Of a stretch of 64,000 bases of DNA, positions 35,604-48,773 are shown one piece after another. Source of the DNA: Periconia sp. R9002 (Eukaryota; Ascomycota; Dothideomycetes; Pleosporales; Periconiaceae). The DNA lies in contig JAMAHW010000003.1 in assembly GCA_023627715.1 (NCBI GenBank), forward strand, positions 372,001 through 436,000. Reading direction: 5' to 3'. Made by a program: the position numbers and the translations under genes. The notes below the pieces were generated by a model that did not search any database, was not told the DNA's origin, and was given only the letters and a program-made list of their open reading frames with translations. The first letter of the stretch is position 1, and the number at the start of each line of letters is the position of its first letter.

Positions 35604-38600
35604 TGGGGACGACGGTGGTGGAAAAGGTGGAAAAAGAGTAAACAGCGAAGTGGCAAGATGTCGTCGACATGGGAAGAGAAAACGAGTGGGATGAGTTGCG
35701 TGGACCGACTGGGAAAGTCAAGGATCCGGAAGGGGACAGACGAGACAGACGAGATGACGGGTCAAGCAGACATACTTATGATTCAAACAGCCTCGATCAG
35801 GGATCAGCGTCCACGAGCAACGACGAGTGAAGCTCTAGGGCTGGGCACAATGCTTGAATAGGCAGAGCAGGACCCACTTTGATTCGCGGATAAAGGCGAA
35901 CAGAGACGAACGAGACTAGGCAGAGCACATGGAGTACATGTATTGGGGGGGGGGGGGCACTGGCAGTATGGTACGAGGGCGGAGAGGCGAAAAAGATTGC
36001 TGAAAGGGAATAGTCGGGCGGCGGCAGTAGGTAGTTCTGACCGACTAGGGAAGAATAGTCGTGGGAACTTGAGAAAAGAAACGAATGGGTGCAAGGTAAA
36101 GAAAAAAAGGTATTGCGGATGGAAATAAAAAAAGGCGGCTGCAGCGAGCGAAGATCTCGACCGGTAATGGGACGATGGGGTGGACGAAGGCGAAGGAGGA
36201 GTGGACAGGATGGGACACAAGGACAAGAGGGCCAGGATGAGGGGGATAATGAACAAGGCAGGAGCAGTCGAGCAGGCGGCGGCGAAGGTTGTAACGAGTG
36301 CACAAGAAGGGAAGAATGGCCGGCTAGAATGGGACCAACCGGGGGCAAATGACTGACTACTTAGCTGGCTGGCTACCGTTGACGTTACCAGCGCGGGCAA
36401 GGCAAGGCAGGGCAAGGAAGAGAGAAGGGTAGGGTAGGTAGGGCCGGGCAGAGTAGAGCGATCTACCTACCTAACCTACTCACTTCGTTGGGGTACAGTA
36501 CTTACTGTACAATACTTACTTACAGGCGGAGGAGCGGCAGGCTGCACGACCGGCCAGGTCAGGACAGACAGCCGGTGCGTGGTGGCGTTTGGTACTTTAC
36601 TGTAACAGACTGACTGACTGTACAGTACTTTGGCCCTAGAGTCAAAGTTAAGGTATCCCTGCTGCTACCCTCGCCCGCTAGCCAAGTGAGTGAACCGTAG
36701 CAGGCCGTCAGCAGAACTCAAACATGGTCCGTTGTGATGGTCTGCCTCCTACGCTGCCCTCTGACGTGCCTTTCACTGGAGACATTACCCAGTCCGGGCC
36801 TCTGTGGCGCTACCATCGGCGTACCTCAAGTCGTCAATGGCCGTGTAGGTACCTGTACCTGTACCTGTACCGCCGTGGCATGACTAGGCAGCACGGATAG
36901 CCAGCTGAAAACAAACAGAAAAACAAAAGAGGCGGTTGTTGGTGGGAGGCCCTATTTTTCATGCGCCGGGTTGCGTGCTTGCTGCTGCATTTGCAGTGCA
37001 TAGTGGAGGCTAGTAATGGATAGATGGATTTTAGTAGTCGACAAGTGAAGCGTACCTACCTAATCAATCACTATCCATGGACGGGGCAACGAGAACAAAA
37101 GTCATTACGGTAGATGATGGTTGTGCCTTGGTAATACTGCTACGGTATCCACCACCATCTGTTTCGCCAGACGGTCAAGATCACTAAGGACGTTCCCATG
37201 TCGTCTGTTCCGAGGGCGGGACCTGGACGGGAAATTGCATTCTGCAGGCAAGCAAGCAGGCAGCACCGGCTTGCCGTCTAGATAGACCATGACATGAGCA
37301 ATGGGAAGGCGTTCGCGGGCGGTTTGCTGCCATGTGCTCGCTCGTCCATGTGTTGCCGTTATGGGCGGGCGACGGTTGGGTTGTCTGGACTGGGAAGAGA
37401 TGGGGCGCGCACGGCGAGATGCTGTAGACGGTATAGGGCTCAGCAGCAGCGGCCGGGATGCGGGACTGGGGCAGGCGAGAGTGGATTCGATGGGATTGCA
37501 AGGCTCAGAAGCTGAAGGCAGCTAGCCCAGCAGGGGTCAGATGGGCCCAGGACCGCCCGACAGGGTCAAACGTTCGGGAGGAAGCGAGCAGCAGCAGCAA
37601 GCAAGCAAGCAAGCAGCAGTCAGGACATTTTTTCTTCTCTGCCTGCCTGCCTGCCTGCCTGGAAGATTACCGCCTTGGCCGCACAGACGCGGTCCTGGCT
37701 CATTAATGATGCCACGCCATGCCTTCATTTGACATGTACACTCACTCTGCTGCCCATTGGAAATTGACCGTCTCCATTCTGTCTGATGATGCCAACTGCA
37801 AAGGGAAATGAAGGAGGCCCCGGAGGTGATTCGGACGGGAGATGGCATCCTTTCCATGGGCCAAGATGGGTCAGGTCAGGCTATGGACAGCCATGCGTGA
37901 CAAGTCCAATCTCCAAACAGCCGTCATCCACTCGCTCGCTAGCTACAGCTGTGGTAATCAACCAAGGGAGGAAGAAGAAGACGACGACGACATTACGTTG
38001 TCTCCCAAATCGGGTCGTGGTGGTGGTCACTTGTGCATCCTGTTCCGTCTATCCTGTGGTCGCAGATCCACGAAGTCGGGGCGGCACGCGAATCGATAAG
38101 AGCAGGAGATCGCCCTCGCCAGCCACCCTCTAACTTACTGCCTAGAGCGTTGCGTGCATGCATGACCACGCTCCACCATCCGTATTTACACACTCACTCA
38201 CATTGATCCATACAGTCCATGCAACAGGTAAGCAGACAGATAGGCGCCCGGGTGGGGTGTTGGCTGTTGCCGTCGTACGTTAGTTGCTAAAGACTGACCG
38301 AACATCCATCTATAATTACCCCAACCATCGTCCTCAGGCATACTCGTTTTGCGAATACGAAGAGAGCGACACACTGGCAAGCCGCAAGACCAAAGTTTTC
38401 CCTGATTGGTCCAACCGTGGGTGTCGTGCGCGCTTAACACGATTCTTTTGGGAGTCGACGGGCGGGCGGCGGGGGTTGCGCAATCACCGAGCGCCTGGTT
38501 GCCATGTTCCAAACGAGAAGACGATCGCTTTGCAGCCAGCGCCGCGGCCAGAAAAGTCGACTCCAAAACAAACACACACGACCCAGCCAGCAACAGACAA

Positions 38601-40155
38601 TGCACGCAGGATCAAAATGTCCGCATCCTCGTACCAGACATGGACTGGTCTAGTGCAAGCACACGACAACAACAACGACGACGACGACGAGTTGGGGTTA
38701 GTCAGTGCAGTCGCGAGAAATGAGGGGAACGTGGCAGATGAGATGGGAGCATTGATGTCTACCTGAAACGCTGTGGCGTCATGCCCCAGCCCTCATCAGG
38801 CGCGCGAGGGATCTAAATCAATTTCGCATCTCACTCAATCTGGCCTGGCTTTTTTCCAAGATTCGATTCGTGCCCGCCCGCCACGACCCCCCAACCCGCG
38901 CCCAATCAAACCCTCCACCCGCACGCATGGATCCTTTTTCCAGAATGAACGCTTCGCTGACTACATATGTAATGCATACACTCGCCCTAGTCCCAATGCA
39001 AACCACTGATATCGTAATGTACACTACTTCTCTCTTCAGCCTGGAAACCGTCGTACTTTCGCGGCCAAAAACTGCCCGAAATTGGCAATGTACACAAAGT
39101 ACAGTACTCATCTCGCATCTCATATGAATGAGCAACGGGATGAGCAAGCCTTTTCTTCGGTCGGCGCGACGGGAAAGACAGACTAGTTTCCCCGTTAGTT
39201 CGTTTCCATCTCGCGTCGTTGGCCCAGATGGAAAAATTTAGCTCCCTCACTCAATCTTGTTTTCGCGGCGCGGTCGGTCGGTCGCTCATCACCATCACGG
39301 ATCAGCATCGTCAAATCTGATCTAAGATTGATTTCCCCGCGCGCCCGCACGCGCGTTTGAATCAAATCACGGAAACATCCAACCACTGTGCAACACGCTG
39401 GTTCGTCGGATCATGGAGATTAAACAAAACAAAACACGTTTTTCAAAGGATTCCGTCCGCTTTTTCCCGTCTCACGGATTCCCATCCTTTCCTGGACTGC
39501 ACGCACGCTCGACGGTCCTGCCTTTTCCAGAAAATTGCCGTGAATTCAAGACAAATGTAAGCAAAGTTTTAAACATATGAAACAGAGAAACGGACTAGAG
39601 CTCTGTCTCATCGTCATCCCCATCATCATCAGCATCAATCGATTACTGAAATGAGATGAGATGAGTAAACTTCAAAAGCTTCGGAACTTCCACATACATA
39701 CGTTCAACCTATCTTCCTTACCGTTTACGGAAATTAAGAACCTTTCATCATCACCTTTTTCATCCATCCACCCCCACCTCAAAACAAACATTCCAGAAAA
39801 AAGTTCCATGTACACAGATTCGGAATGATGATATGTCATCAGAGGGAAAACAATCTCGAATTTGTAATCTCCTACGTACGACGGTACGTACCTACAACAG
39901 AATACACTATAGCCAGCCCTAAACCGAGCACGGGGTGGGCAAAGGCGTACATGATTTGATCCATCGGGGTCGTTTTGATGTTGAGGGGGATAGAATAAGT
40001 TTTAAGTGGTACGTACATGTACACGTAGAGACTGTTGGAAAATTGTGTACACATGAGATAGGAGAGGTGATTTGGTTTCAGTGTTTCGTTGTCCTTCTTT
40101 TCTCTTCTTCTTTTTGTTCTCAATCTTTCCATCCTCACCACACCTCCACCCCCCT
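35604..40155. other. 4.5-kb gene-poor, microsatellite-rich spacer
   Basis: No gene is supported. Contents include a G13 run at 35945-35957; long purine-rich patches about 36060-36340 (probably the 5' region of the Gln-rich gene); CTGTAC hexanucleotide repeats at 36851-36870; AGCA and TGCC tetranucleotide repeats at about 37590-37617 and 37641-37660; ACGACG repeats near 37977-37990 and 38675-38690; and many TACCTACC words around 36430-36530. The area about 38280-38770 has open frames on both strands but only low-complexity products. Confidence 0.45.
37588..37661. repeat. Adjacent tetranucleotide repeats (AGCA)n and (TGCC)n
   Basis: AGCA/GCAA units run at about 37590-37617, and five TGCC/CTGC units at 37641-37660, separated by a T-rich 24-bp linker. 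Confidence 0.8.
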
Positions 40156-41288
40156 CTACCCTCCAACGCACTTCACCCACGTCGCCTCCTCCTCCCACCA
40201 CGCATGCGCCAAAACTTCATCCATCGTCATCCTACCCGTCGGATCCAGGTTCGTCATCCCAGATATCATATCCTGTGCTGCAGGACCCAGGTCCTTCCCC
40301 CACCACTCGAATCTTTGTTCGGGCTCTACTTTAACTATCTCCTCGGCCATTTCTGATGCTCCCTTTAGAGCATCACACCAAACCTCGTCGTTGATACATT
40401 TGAAAAGCCCTTCCCCAACCGGCCCAAAACAACAAAAATGCCGCATCACGATCTCTTGCTCCGGACTTATCACTCGTTTTACCAACTCCTGGTATTCGTC
40501 TAAGAGGAGGAGTTCGCCTCCGCTTAAAGCGTATATACACTGTGTGTGAAACAAAACAGACGTTAGGCATGAACTCTTTTGAAAACTTTGGGAACATGAT
40601 AGGTTCTATTACTCACCACAAGCCCAAACGAAAACACCTCCGACGCTTTGCTAACCCCCTTCCCCGTCTGTCCCTCCGGGCTTCGCCACATCACATTCCC
40701 AATCGCATACGGGGTCTGCCGTGGCGTCCCATCTTCCGACTTGAACGCAATGTCGAAATCGCCTAGTGCTACATCGGTCACTATTTTATTACCCTCCTTG
40801 TCGCTGGTCCAATTCACCAGTATATCATCAGGTTTCACATCTACCAACATAACCTCAATTCGTCAGTTTCTTTCTAAACGACAATCATGTCTGGAGTACG
40901 AAGAGAGGAAGAGAAGAGGAGGGGTAAGAAGTACCGATGTGGACCCAGTCTTTGCTGTGAAGTTCACATATCGCTTCGCCTACACCGCGAAGGATCTTCT
41001 TCTGTTCCTTCAGAGCCAAATCCTCTCCATCTTTCTGAATCAACGCAAGTAACGTATCCTCGAAACAAGGATAAATCAGCACGGATTCTTCTGGGTTACA
41101 ATCGATGTGCATGCGCAGCCGCCCACCACGACGACAACCTGCAAATTCCACCGCGAGACGTAGCGACAGTTCATAGAAAGGTTTAGGTACGCGTTTTAAG
41201 ACGAAAGATTCATTCTTGGATCTGGAGGTTGAAACCTATGGTTTTTAAATATAAATATATAAGGGTATGATAAATAAACTGCGAAAAA

Positions 41289-41323
<35 letters not shown>

Positions 41324-41682
41324 ATGGATTTTTACAAAAACCGTACGTACTCAGCCTTAAAAACACTCAGCCTCTCATCCTCGCCATGACGTTGGAGGGT
41401 TTTGCTTGGGTGGTACACGCGACCGGATTCGCCTACTATTGTGGACGCGGGTCTAATGGTTGTTGTGTTGAAGGGTGCATTACATGCACGAAGACGGTTG
41501 AGACGCAATGAATAAACGCGTCGACTAGGGAAGCGCGATGGGAGCATTAATTGATTTGTTTTTTTGTTGTTTTGTGAATGAGAATGAGAAGGAGTGGAGG
41601 TGCTTGGTTGGTGCTTGGTGCTTGTCTGTTTGTCAGCTTCCAAGTTGTGTTTGGAGGGAACGGTAGGTAGGGGTGGTGCCAA
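40156..41682 (-). CDS. Divergent protein kinase-like protein (HID / DFD motifs)
   Basis: Four exons (41682-41351, 41221-40935, 40840-40617, 40539-40156) give 408 residues; an in-frame ATG at 41547 would give 363 and a basic, mitochondrial-presequence-like N-terminus (MLPSRFPSRRVYSLRLNRLR). Kinase marks are FVLKRV with the candidate ATP-binding Lys, HIDVKPDDIL in place of HRDLKPEN (catalytic Asp kept), GDFDIAF in place of DFG, and MWRSPEGQTGKG in place of the APE region, followed by FSFGLVCIYAL and an ending in LDPTGRMTMDEVLAHAWW. The metal-binding Asp of DFD is retained, so activity is possible. The glycine loop is not obvious. This matches a family of uncharacterised fungal kinase-like proteins. 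Intron 1 contains a 30-base homopolymer. Confidence 0.83.
41290..41319. repeat. A30 homopolymer within an intron
   Basis: Thirty consecutive A on the plus strand (T on the sense strand) lie in the 129-bp first intron of the kinase-like gene, near its acceptor side. It may act as an extreme polypyrimidine tract; its true length is uncertain because of sequencing slippage. Confidence 0.85.
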
Positions 41683-44600
41683 ACGGGCTTAAGCTCGTGA
41701 GACAAGTAAGCAAGAACAACTATATAGATTCCCTCTTTTTTTTTTTGGTGTGTTAACTACTAGTATATTGAAATAACTTATGTATTTACGCGATAGTCGA
41801 CGCATGTGCTGCCTGCTTGGCTCAAGTCAATTTACTCGAGATTGATACAATAAAAAGTACGTGGGTATGTAGGTACCTACATGCTCAATCAGGAACGAAT
41901 AACAAAATGCATAACTACATATCAAAAAAGATACCTTAGGATAGGTACGTGAAACCGCATCAATGCCCACCCATCCCATGTCCACGTAAAAAAAAACATT
42001 CCTACCTAGCTTCTTTTCTTTCCTTTTCTCAAAGAAGCATTGCCTAACACATGTACACTACATACACCACTCGCAAGTCCATGCGGCGCGAATACAATAC
42101 AAAAAACGAGGCGGGCACGGGAGGGGTAAACCGATCGGAGGTGGTGGTGGTGGCAACCTCGTCTACACTTTCCTCTTCATTCATCACCACGGTTTCGTTG
42201 CCGTTTTGGGACGTACCGGTTATGGTGGTGGTGGCGGTGGCTAACTTTTTACAATTGTTTTTGCTCGCTTACGCTTGCATCTCCGATGGCTTCCTCTCTT
42301 TTTTTTTTTTGCCAAGGGAGGGGAATGGTTTGCTTCTTTGGTGATGTGCGTATGTGTGTGTGTGTATGTGTTTGGTCCCTGTGTACACACCAGACGCTTT
42401 CTTGTTCTGTCCTTTCCATGTCTCCGTATTTCGCTTTGGGTTTCTTTTCTTTTTTTGTTGAATTGTCTCTCTCCGTGTCTCCTCGGAGAAGTTGGTACCA
42501 GGCAAAAAGATCGCAAATCCACCATCGATCGTGGTATACATACGCACGTGGCAGTGGCCGACAATAGTATTCTTAGGTGTCAATCGTCAACGATTCACCC
42601 ACCGAGTCGCTTTCTACAGTACATACACACACCAAAGGAAATAACCCAATCACCAATCACAACACACACCTACACCTACCCCCAACTATACATATGTACA
42701 CAACCCCCCAATTCATACAAACAATCCCCTCCCCTCCCCTCCCCTTCCCGTCCCTCCTTCCCCATCGGACACCCCCTCGCTTTCCCCTTCCCTCTCGCTT
42801 GCACTCGTTCGTCTTCCTTTTACCGATATCGCCTCCTCCGACATCACCCTCCTCCCTCCAACCACTCCCCCGTTCTCCCCCCGCGCGCGCATTCGCTTTC
42901 GTATCTTTTAGCAAGGAGCGTTGATCTTGCCACCCCTCCCCTTCTAGAAAGGTTCTCGAATGCCGTTTTCGAAGTGCGAGATGTGTTGGGTGTAGCCTTG
43001 TCGGCATCGGTGTTGCGCACACGCACGCACACGTGCGCGCGCTGATCGCATCACACGAGATGCAGATGCAGATGCAGGATGTAGGTGGAGTGGAAGGGAT
43101 GGAGGTAGTGAGTCCGGTGAGCGGTGGAATGAAGGAGGGCCGATGCCGATGTCTGTTGTGCCGATTGGGGATGGAGGGAGGGGCGGGCGGTGCCGAGATG
43201 AAGGGAAGATGTGTGGGAGGGGGGTTTTGGTGTTGTGATGGGTGGTTGGTGGTGATGTGTGAGGATGTGACTTGCTACTTCATATTTTTTTAAAAGATAT
43301 CCACTACACATTTGATCCCTCTAATAAAAAAAAGGTATTGTATACAAAATTGGTACGCAGGTTACGAGCACAATTGCTTGAATGCGCTGTAACATATTCC
43401 CGTTCCTCCCAAAACAAAGCTCACAAACATATAAATTTCTTCAAACCCCCCATTGGCTTTTACATCTTTCCTTGACCAAAAAGAAAAAAGATAAAATTAC
43501 AATCGTGAACTAAAGTGTACCAACCACGCAAGAAAGAAAAGTAGTCAATCGAGCAGGAGAAAAGAAAAGTTGTCAACCTCAATCAAGTAAACGGAGCACA
43601 AGGGGGTAGGGGTAGGTACACATAACGCAACGTAATATAAACGTATTCGACAGTTAAACTTTACCGCACAGACAGAATCAGACGCTATGTATAGAGACAT
43701 TGTATAAGTATGCAGATACTGTGATTGATTATGTAGAATTAAGTAAGTAATGTTGTAGTAGTTGTAGCAGTAGTAGTACCCAAGTTAATCCAACCGTGTT
43801 GGGCGTGTACACAGTGTGTGTTTATATGCGTACGACGACGTCCATCATCCCTCATCAAGAAAGAGACTCTCCGTACCTATGTACGTACACAGGTCCTAAC
43901 ATTCCAGGTGAAGGTAGTAGAAAAGAGGGAAGATGGTAGAGAGATGTGTATTATGTGACAATAAAGTTAAGGATATAGTAGGGATATAAGGTAGATAGAC
44001 AGACAGACGGGAATGGTATCTTCGATTACTTCGAACGATAGAAAAAAAAATCAACACTTAGCGCTGCAAAAACAGCAACAAAACCCACGATGATTCATCA
44101 GATCAGACAGGAAGACACAACACGAAATTCCAATCATCAGCGTCAGAAAACGAACCGGGCAACCAAAAAAAAAAACATCAAGTACCCTCAAAAAGAAGAA
44201 GAAACAGAAAGAACGGCAGGAATCATATTCTCCCTCCCCCCTTCAACAACGACATTCATTCGTTCGTTCGTCGTTCAAATGTATTATTACTCAACCTCCA
44301 ACCTCAACTTACACACCGACACCGACGACACTTTTCCATTAATTAAACCTCCACCTCTCCCTCCCTCCCTCCACCCAATAAAAAATAACTTCGTCGTTTA
44401 AGCCTGTGCAAAAGGGGTATATATGCATCCTGCGTACGTGTGTGTATGTCCGTCCGTCCGTTCTACCGCTGGTGCTCCACAACGGTAATCTCCTTCTTGT
44501 TCTTCCTCTTCTATCGATATAATTAAGTACGCGGTTAATGTTAAAAAACAAACGCTCCCTAACCCCCAACAAAAAAAAGGGGCGGTTCCAAGTGCGTGTG

Positions 44601-45235
44601 TACATACAAATGTTTGACAAGTGCGGCGGGCGCAAAAAAAAAAAAAAGGTTGGTGGAAAAGGTACTGTAGGATTAAGAATAAAAGATAGGTATAGGTAGG
44701 TGCTAAGGGCGGGTTGGGTATATGTTGTGTTGTGTTGTGTCGCTTGACCAAAGTCTGCGTTGCGTGATGGCGATGATGCGGTTGCCGTTTGACATGGGCG
44801 AATGAAAAAAAGGGTGGCGGTTGTTGATAATCGATAATGCCTCCAAAACAAAAAAGGGGATAGGTAGGGTAGTTGGAAAAGAGACTCTTGGGGGATAGGG
44901 GGCGCCGAAAGAATGCAGGCGCGGCGGGCAGAAGCGCGGTAATGCGAACCGTTGAGTACCCGTGGATGGATGGATGGATGGATGGATGACTGGATCAACA
45001 AACGCCGGTTCCCCGTTTCTTCCCTCTTCGTCCCTCTCGTCTCCTTTGAACGGTCTGGGTCGCCCGTCCCAGACGTTTGTGGAGAATGCATTGATCGGTC
45101 TAAAAAACGCATGCATGGTGGCTGACCGTTAATGGTGTGAACCTGCCCCTTCTCACCATAAAGAACCCAAACAAATAAAATAAAGCCCAATCCCAAAGGA
45201 AAGGGTCAGCAGTAAAAGAAGTTCGGCCACAGTTA
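41683..45235. other. 3.5-kb gene-poor spacer with microsatellites
   Basis: No gene is supported. Open frames near 42275-43045 and 44339-45196 are Pro/Ser/His-rich, start in simple sequence and lack family features. Repeats include a GT tract at about 42353-42371, C-rich runs at 42726-42790, and GGAT tetranucleotides at 44963-44989, plus many A8-A12 runs. Parts may be UTR or long non-coding transcripts of the flanking minus-strand genes. Confidence 0.4.
44963..44989. repeat. (GGAT)n microsatellite
   Basis: About six uninterrupted TGGA units. Confidence 0.85.
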
Positions 45236-48022
45236 TTATTTCACCGTAGCCCGTTTTTTGCGTAATTTATACTCCGTCTTCGCGACCCTCATGAGCAGGT
45301 CCTCGTCTTTGATCGGCACCCACGACGTCAGCACCTTCATGGCGTTCTCGAAATCCGAGTCCATGAGGATTTCCCGGGTTGCGTCGATGAGCGCTGCTGA
45401 TGTGGCGTGCAGAACGTCCAGATCGCCGCTGAACTTGGACTCCGGGTCGTTAAGATAAGATGCGTCGCCCAATAGCATAAAGATGTCCCAGACGCGGAGT
45501 TGCGCGGGGAAAGGGAGCGAGTAATTGAACAGGGTTAGGTACCAGCGCGTACCGTATGCGGTCGAGGTTATGCACAATTCCTCCTGTGTTTTTGTTGGTT
45601 AGCTTAAGCGTTCGGGTACCAGACATGGGAAACGGGGGCCTAGTTCCACGCCAAACAAGTCTGCTAAAATAGCGGCATGGGAAAGAGGAAGCAAACAAGC
45701 AGGCGAGCGACGCGGCCTTGCCCGCTGAAAAAATTCTGGGACAAAAAAACGTACCAGCTTCTTGGCCACATCCCCGTTACGTAGCCAGTTCTTTTCGAAA
45801 TCATCTAGGGCGTCCATCAAGCCGGCAAAGCCAGATTCGTACAGCCGTTCTAAGCCTCGAAGCATCCACAAGCGAACTAACATGACAAAGGCCCTATCCT
45901 CTTCGTAGTAGCAGAGTAGTGTGGCCGCCAGCGCAGCCATGCCTTGCACATAGCCGGTGTCAGGGAGATAGAGGGACATTGCGTGCAGGACCCGAAAGAG
46001 GAGCCGTTGGCTAGCAACGGAAATGTTAGCTTCGCATTCTGCATACGAGGACAGGGAATCCACGACGGGGTAAACTTACCCTCCACGATACCTGCGCCGG
46101 AACATAATGTGGCGGTTGATGGTCCGGGGCACATCCACATCAATCTGCATGTCGTCCGCAGAACTTTCCTCTTGCAGTTCGTAGAAACTGGCCACTAGCT
46201 CCTCGTCGCTGGGACTGTCTTTGTCGTTTTTGGCGCTGGCAGCGAGAAAGGCGTACCAAGCCGTTGCTCTCCAGCGATCCGGGATACCTTTCCAAGTGCG
46301 TGACACGACCTTTTGATCCTTGACATCAAATTCAAACATCATGGTTCCGCTGCTTGCACCACTCTGCACTACTTTGGCCATTTTCCGCCACTTCTCCTCA
46401 CGCTCGATCTCTTTGGCCTTCATGATTCTGGCGGTTCTGCCACCGTCCTTTTGTTCTTCCACCTCAGCAAGACCAGGGGGGAGCTTGAGCATGTCACTGG
46501 CTTCATCGAGAAGTCTCCTATTCCTGTTATGCGGTAGTTTATTGGTAGCTGCCCTAATCTTCTGGGGTGTGCTCCGAGCGGTGCGGTTCGAAAATATAGA
46601 CGCGGCTGGCTTGCTCGATTTTTGCGATAGGCGCCGCTGGTGAGACCCTGTGTTGGATTTTGACGTGACGGCGGAGCGTGCTCTCGAAATACTGCGACCA
46701 ATACCCCGCTTTCTAGGCTCTTCGGATACCAACTGCAACGCGGTCGTGACACGGTGCATTCGCGGTTCATTTGGCCCATCCGCACCATTCGATCCTTGCG
46801 AATCCACCTTTTTAGGAAGGATAAAACCATAGCGATCAACTTCTCCGCCCTCGAGTTCGGTCCAGTCCTCAATCCCACCCGCAATTTCATTAGGTTCTTT
46901 TATGATCAGAGATTGGCTTCCGCGCCTGGAGCTCATGATAGAGCAAGCCTCGTCGCGGGTTTTGTCCACAGCCAGAGTTGAGCCCCCAGCGGGTGTGTCA
47001 ACCATACTGTTATCATCCGCTGCACTTTTATTGACACTTTCCGTCTCTTCCTCCACCGTATCCCACCCAGCTGCGCTCTCGTTGCCGTGCTGATACATGG
47101 CGCGGACCTTTCGCGAGAGCATCATCTCATCCGTTGACAGCACGCGGTTGCTGATGACTCGGCCTCTTGCAGAATATCGCGATGCGGGGCGAAGCGTTGT
47201 CGGCGGAGCGGGGGACGTAGATTTGTTTTCGCTTGGCGACTCAGGGGTGGTCTTTTCATCATTTTCTTCCGTCCCATCTTTTTCGGTTTTCTCGTTGTGC
47301 GATTGAACCGTGGTGAGGGGATTCGTTCCTTCGGCAGGGGTCCCCGCTTGTTTATTCATCCTGTTTGCACGCTTTCCTCCCAGGAGCATGCTCCCCCTCT
47401 TGGAGAATGAGACCTGGCTAGGCGAGGTGAGATCGTCGAAGCCACCGGTGGGAATGATGGTGTCGAGAGTGAAGGCGTCGTGGCTATCTGACAGCGAGGC
47501 AGCCCGTGGGGGTGGGGACCGTGTGCGGTGTCGGGATGGCCGTGAGGTATCTGTACTAGGGCGCGGCGATAGGTCATTCTGGACGACGATGGCGGGTAGA
47601 CTGGGGGTCGGGCGCAGGCAATCGGGGGTGGAGGGGGCGAGGTGGGTGGTGGTGAGGTCGGTGCTGGCGGTGGAGTTGGAGGACGCTAAGGCCGAATCTC
47701 TCCGCGCGTCATCTTCGGTCAACAGCGTTCTCTTGAACGCTGAGGCTCGCGGCCCTGGCGATGTCTTTGGCCGCCGCACGCTGCTCAGCCAACCGCGCGG
47801 CGACGAGGCCGTCAACAAGCCCCTGGATGCGCCATTATTCGATTCTGTGGTGGTGAGCGAACGTGTGTCGGTGTCTGTGTTTGCTGCCGGTTCGGTCTCG
47901 GTCGAAGGAGGCTGCTGTTCACCAGGATGGCCACCGTTTGCGATGGCTACTTCTTCAACGACAGGTTCACCGGCATCCTGGGCCCTTGCAGCGTCGACGC
48001 TCATGGTATGGAGGGTGGGCAC
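45236..48022 (-). CDS. TBC-domain Rab GTPase-activating protein
   Basis: Exons 48022-46080, 46010-45755 and 45583-45236 give 848 residues (842 from the second ATG at 48004). The first 560 residues are Ser/Thr/Pro-rich, basic and probably disordered. The TBC domain starts near residue 580 with VSRTWKGIPDRWRATAWYAFL. The arginine finger motif is met by IDVDVPRTINRHIMF, and the glutamine finger by GYVQGM. The domain continues through LFNYSLPFPAQLRVWDIFMLLG. These two fingers stimulate GTP hydrolysis by Rab proteins in membrane traffic. The specific Rab is unknown; the layout resembles fungal Gyp-type proteins. The introns (GTAAGT..TAG with CTAAC; GTACGT..CAG) join the domain without loss. Confidence 0.9.
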
Positions 48023-48773
48023 TTCTCATCCAGTGTGGTATATGGCAGAGATTGGGACAATCCCTACGCTTAAGGAAATGGGAGACGCGCGGTTCAAGAG
48101 GGTGCAGGCGCGGAATGCGATGCAATGCAATTCACGAGCAAGGGGAATGAGGGCGACGAGAAGTGTACAGGTAAGTAAGGTGCGGTGCGGTGCGGTACGG
48201 TACGGGCGCGGGAACAGGTGCAGGGACTGGCGGAGGTATGGGTACGGGGCGCCAGCGTAAAGTGGCGAATTGATGCTACGTTACTCGACGGTTGATGGGA
48301 GTCTTGGGTCGCGGTTGCTGCAGAATTGGCATTGATACTGGCAACACGGCCGAAGTGAAGCAATTCATGAACAAGTAAGCCAGTTTGTCAAAAGAAAGGT
48401 TGAGGTTGGATCACAAAAAAATGCCATCGAGGACAGGTACAGGCCATGGCCACGCGACGGCCGCTTACCACGTCTGTAGAGAAAAGGGGCCATATCGCGC
48501 CCCCATCTGTGGCACTGTGCACTGTTCCCCGTATCGGAAATTTGGACCTCCCAGCCGGGAGCTGATAGGTCCCTGGCCCCGCCCATCTTGGTCCATATCG
48601 CAAACCTTAATCCAAAAGCATCCAACCTTCTGCCTGTTGTGTGCCTTAATCCCTTATGTTATTATTGAAAGGGATACATGTACGACCCTGCGTCAACACT
48701 AGCCGGTCACTCACAGTCAAATCAAATGTTTCTTCCATTCATCGGTTATCAATTCACCATCTTCTCCTAATCA
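48023..48773. other. Intergenic region upstream of the TBC gene
   Basis: 750 bp without a supported gene. It has a run of TGCGG/TACGG pentamers at about 48178-48204, just upstream of the TBC start, and T-rich stretches near 48650-48770 that are the 3' flank of the epoxide hydrolase gene. Confidence 0.4.

Noticed and set aside
35797..36415. Two overlapping minus-strand frames of about 190 codons
   Set aside because: Ser/Pro/Leu-rich products of a pyrimidine-rich strand directly upstream of the Gln-rich gene, more likely its 5' UTR or promoter.
42275..43045. 256-codon plus-strand frame
   Set aside because: Low-complexity Pro/Ser/His product across simple repeats, with no domain and no intron support.
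44339..45196. 285-codon minus-strand frame
   Set aside because: Starts in repeat sequence; composition is simple-sequence derived and resembles no family.
47310..48260. 316-codon plus-strand frame
   Set aside because: Antisense to the N-terminal part of the TBC gene, whose downstream domain proves the minus strand is coding.
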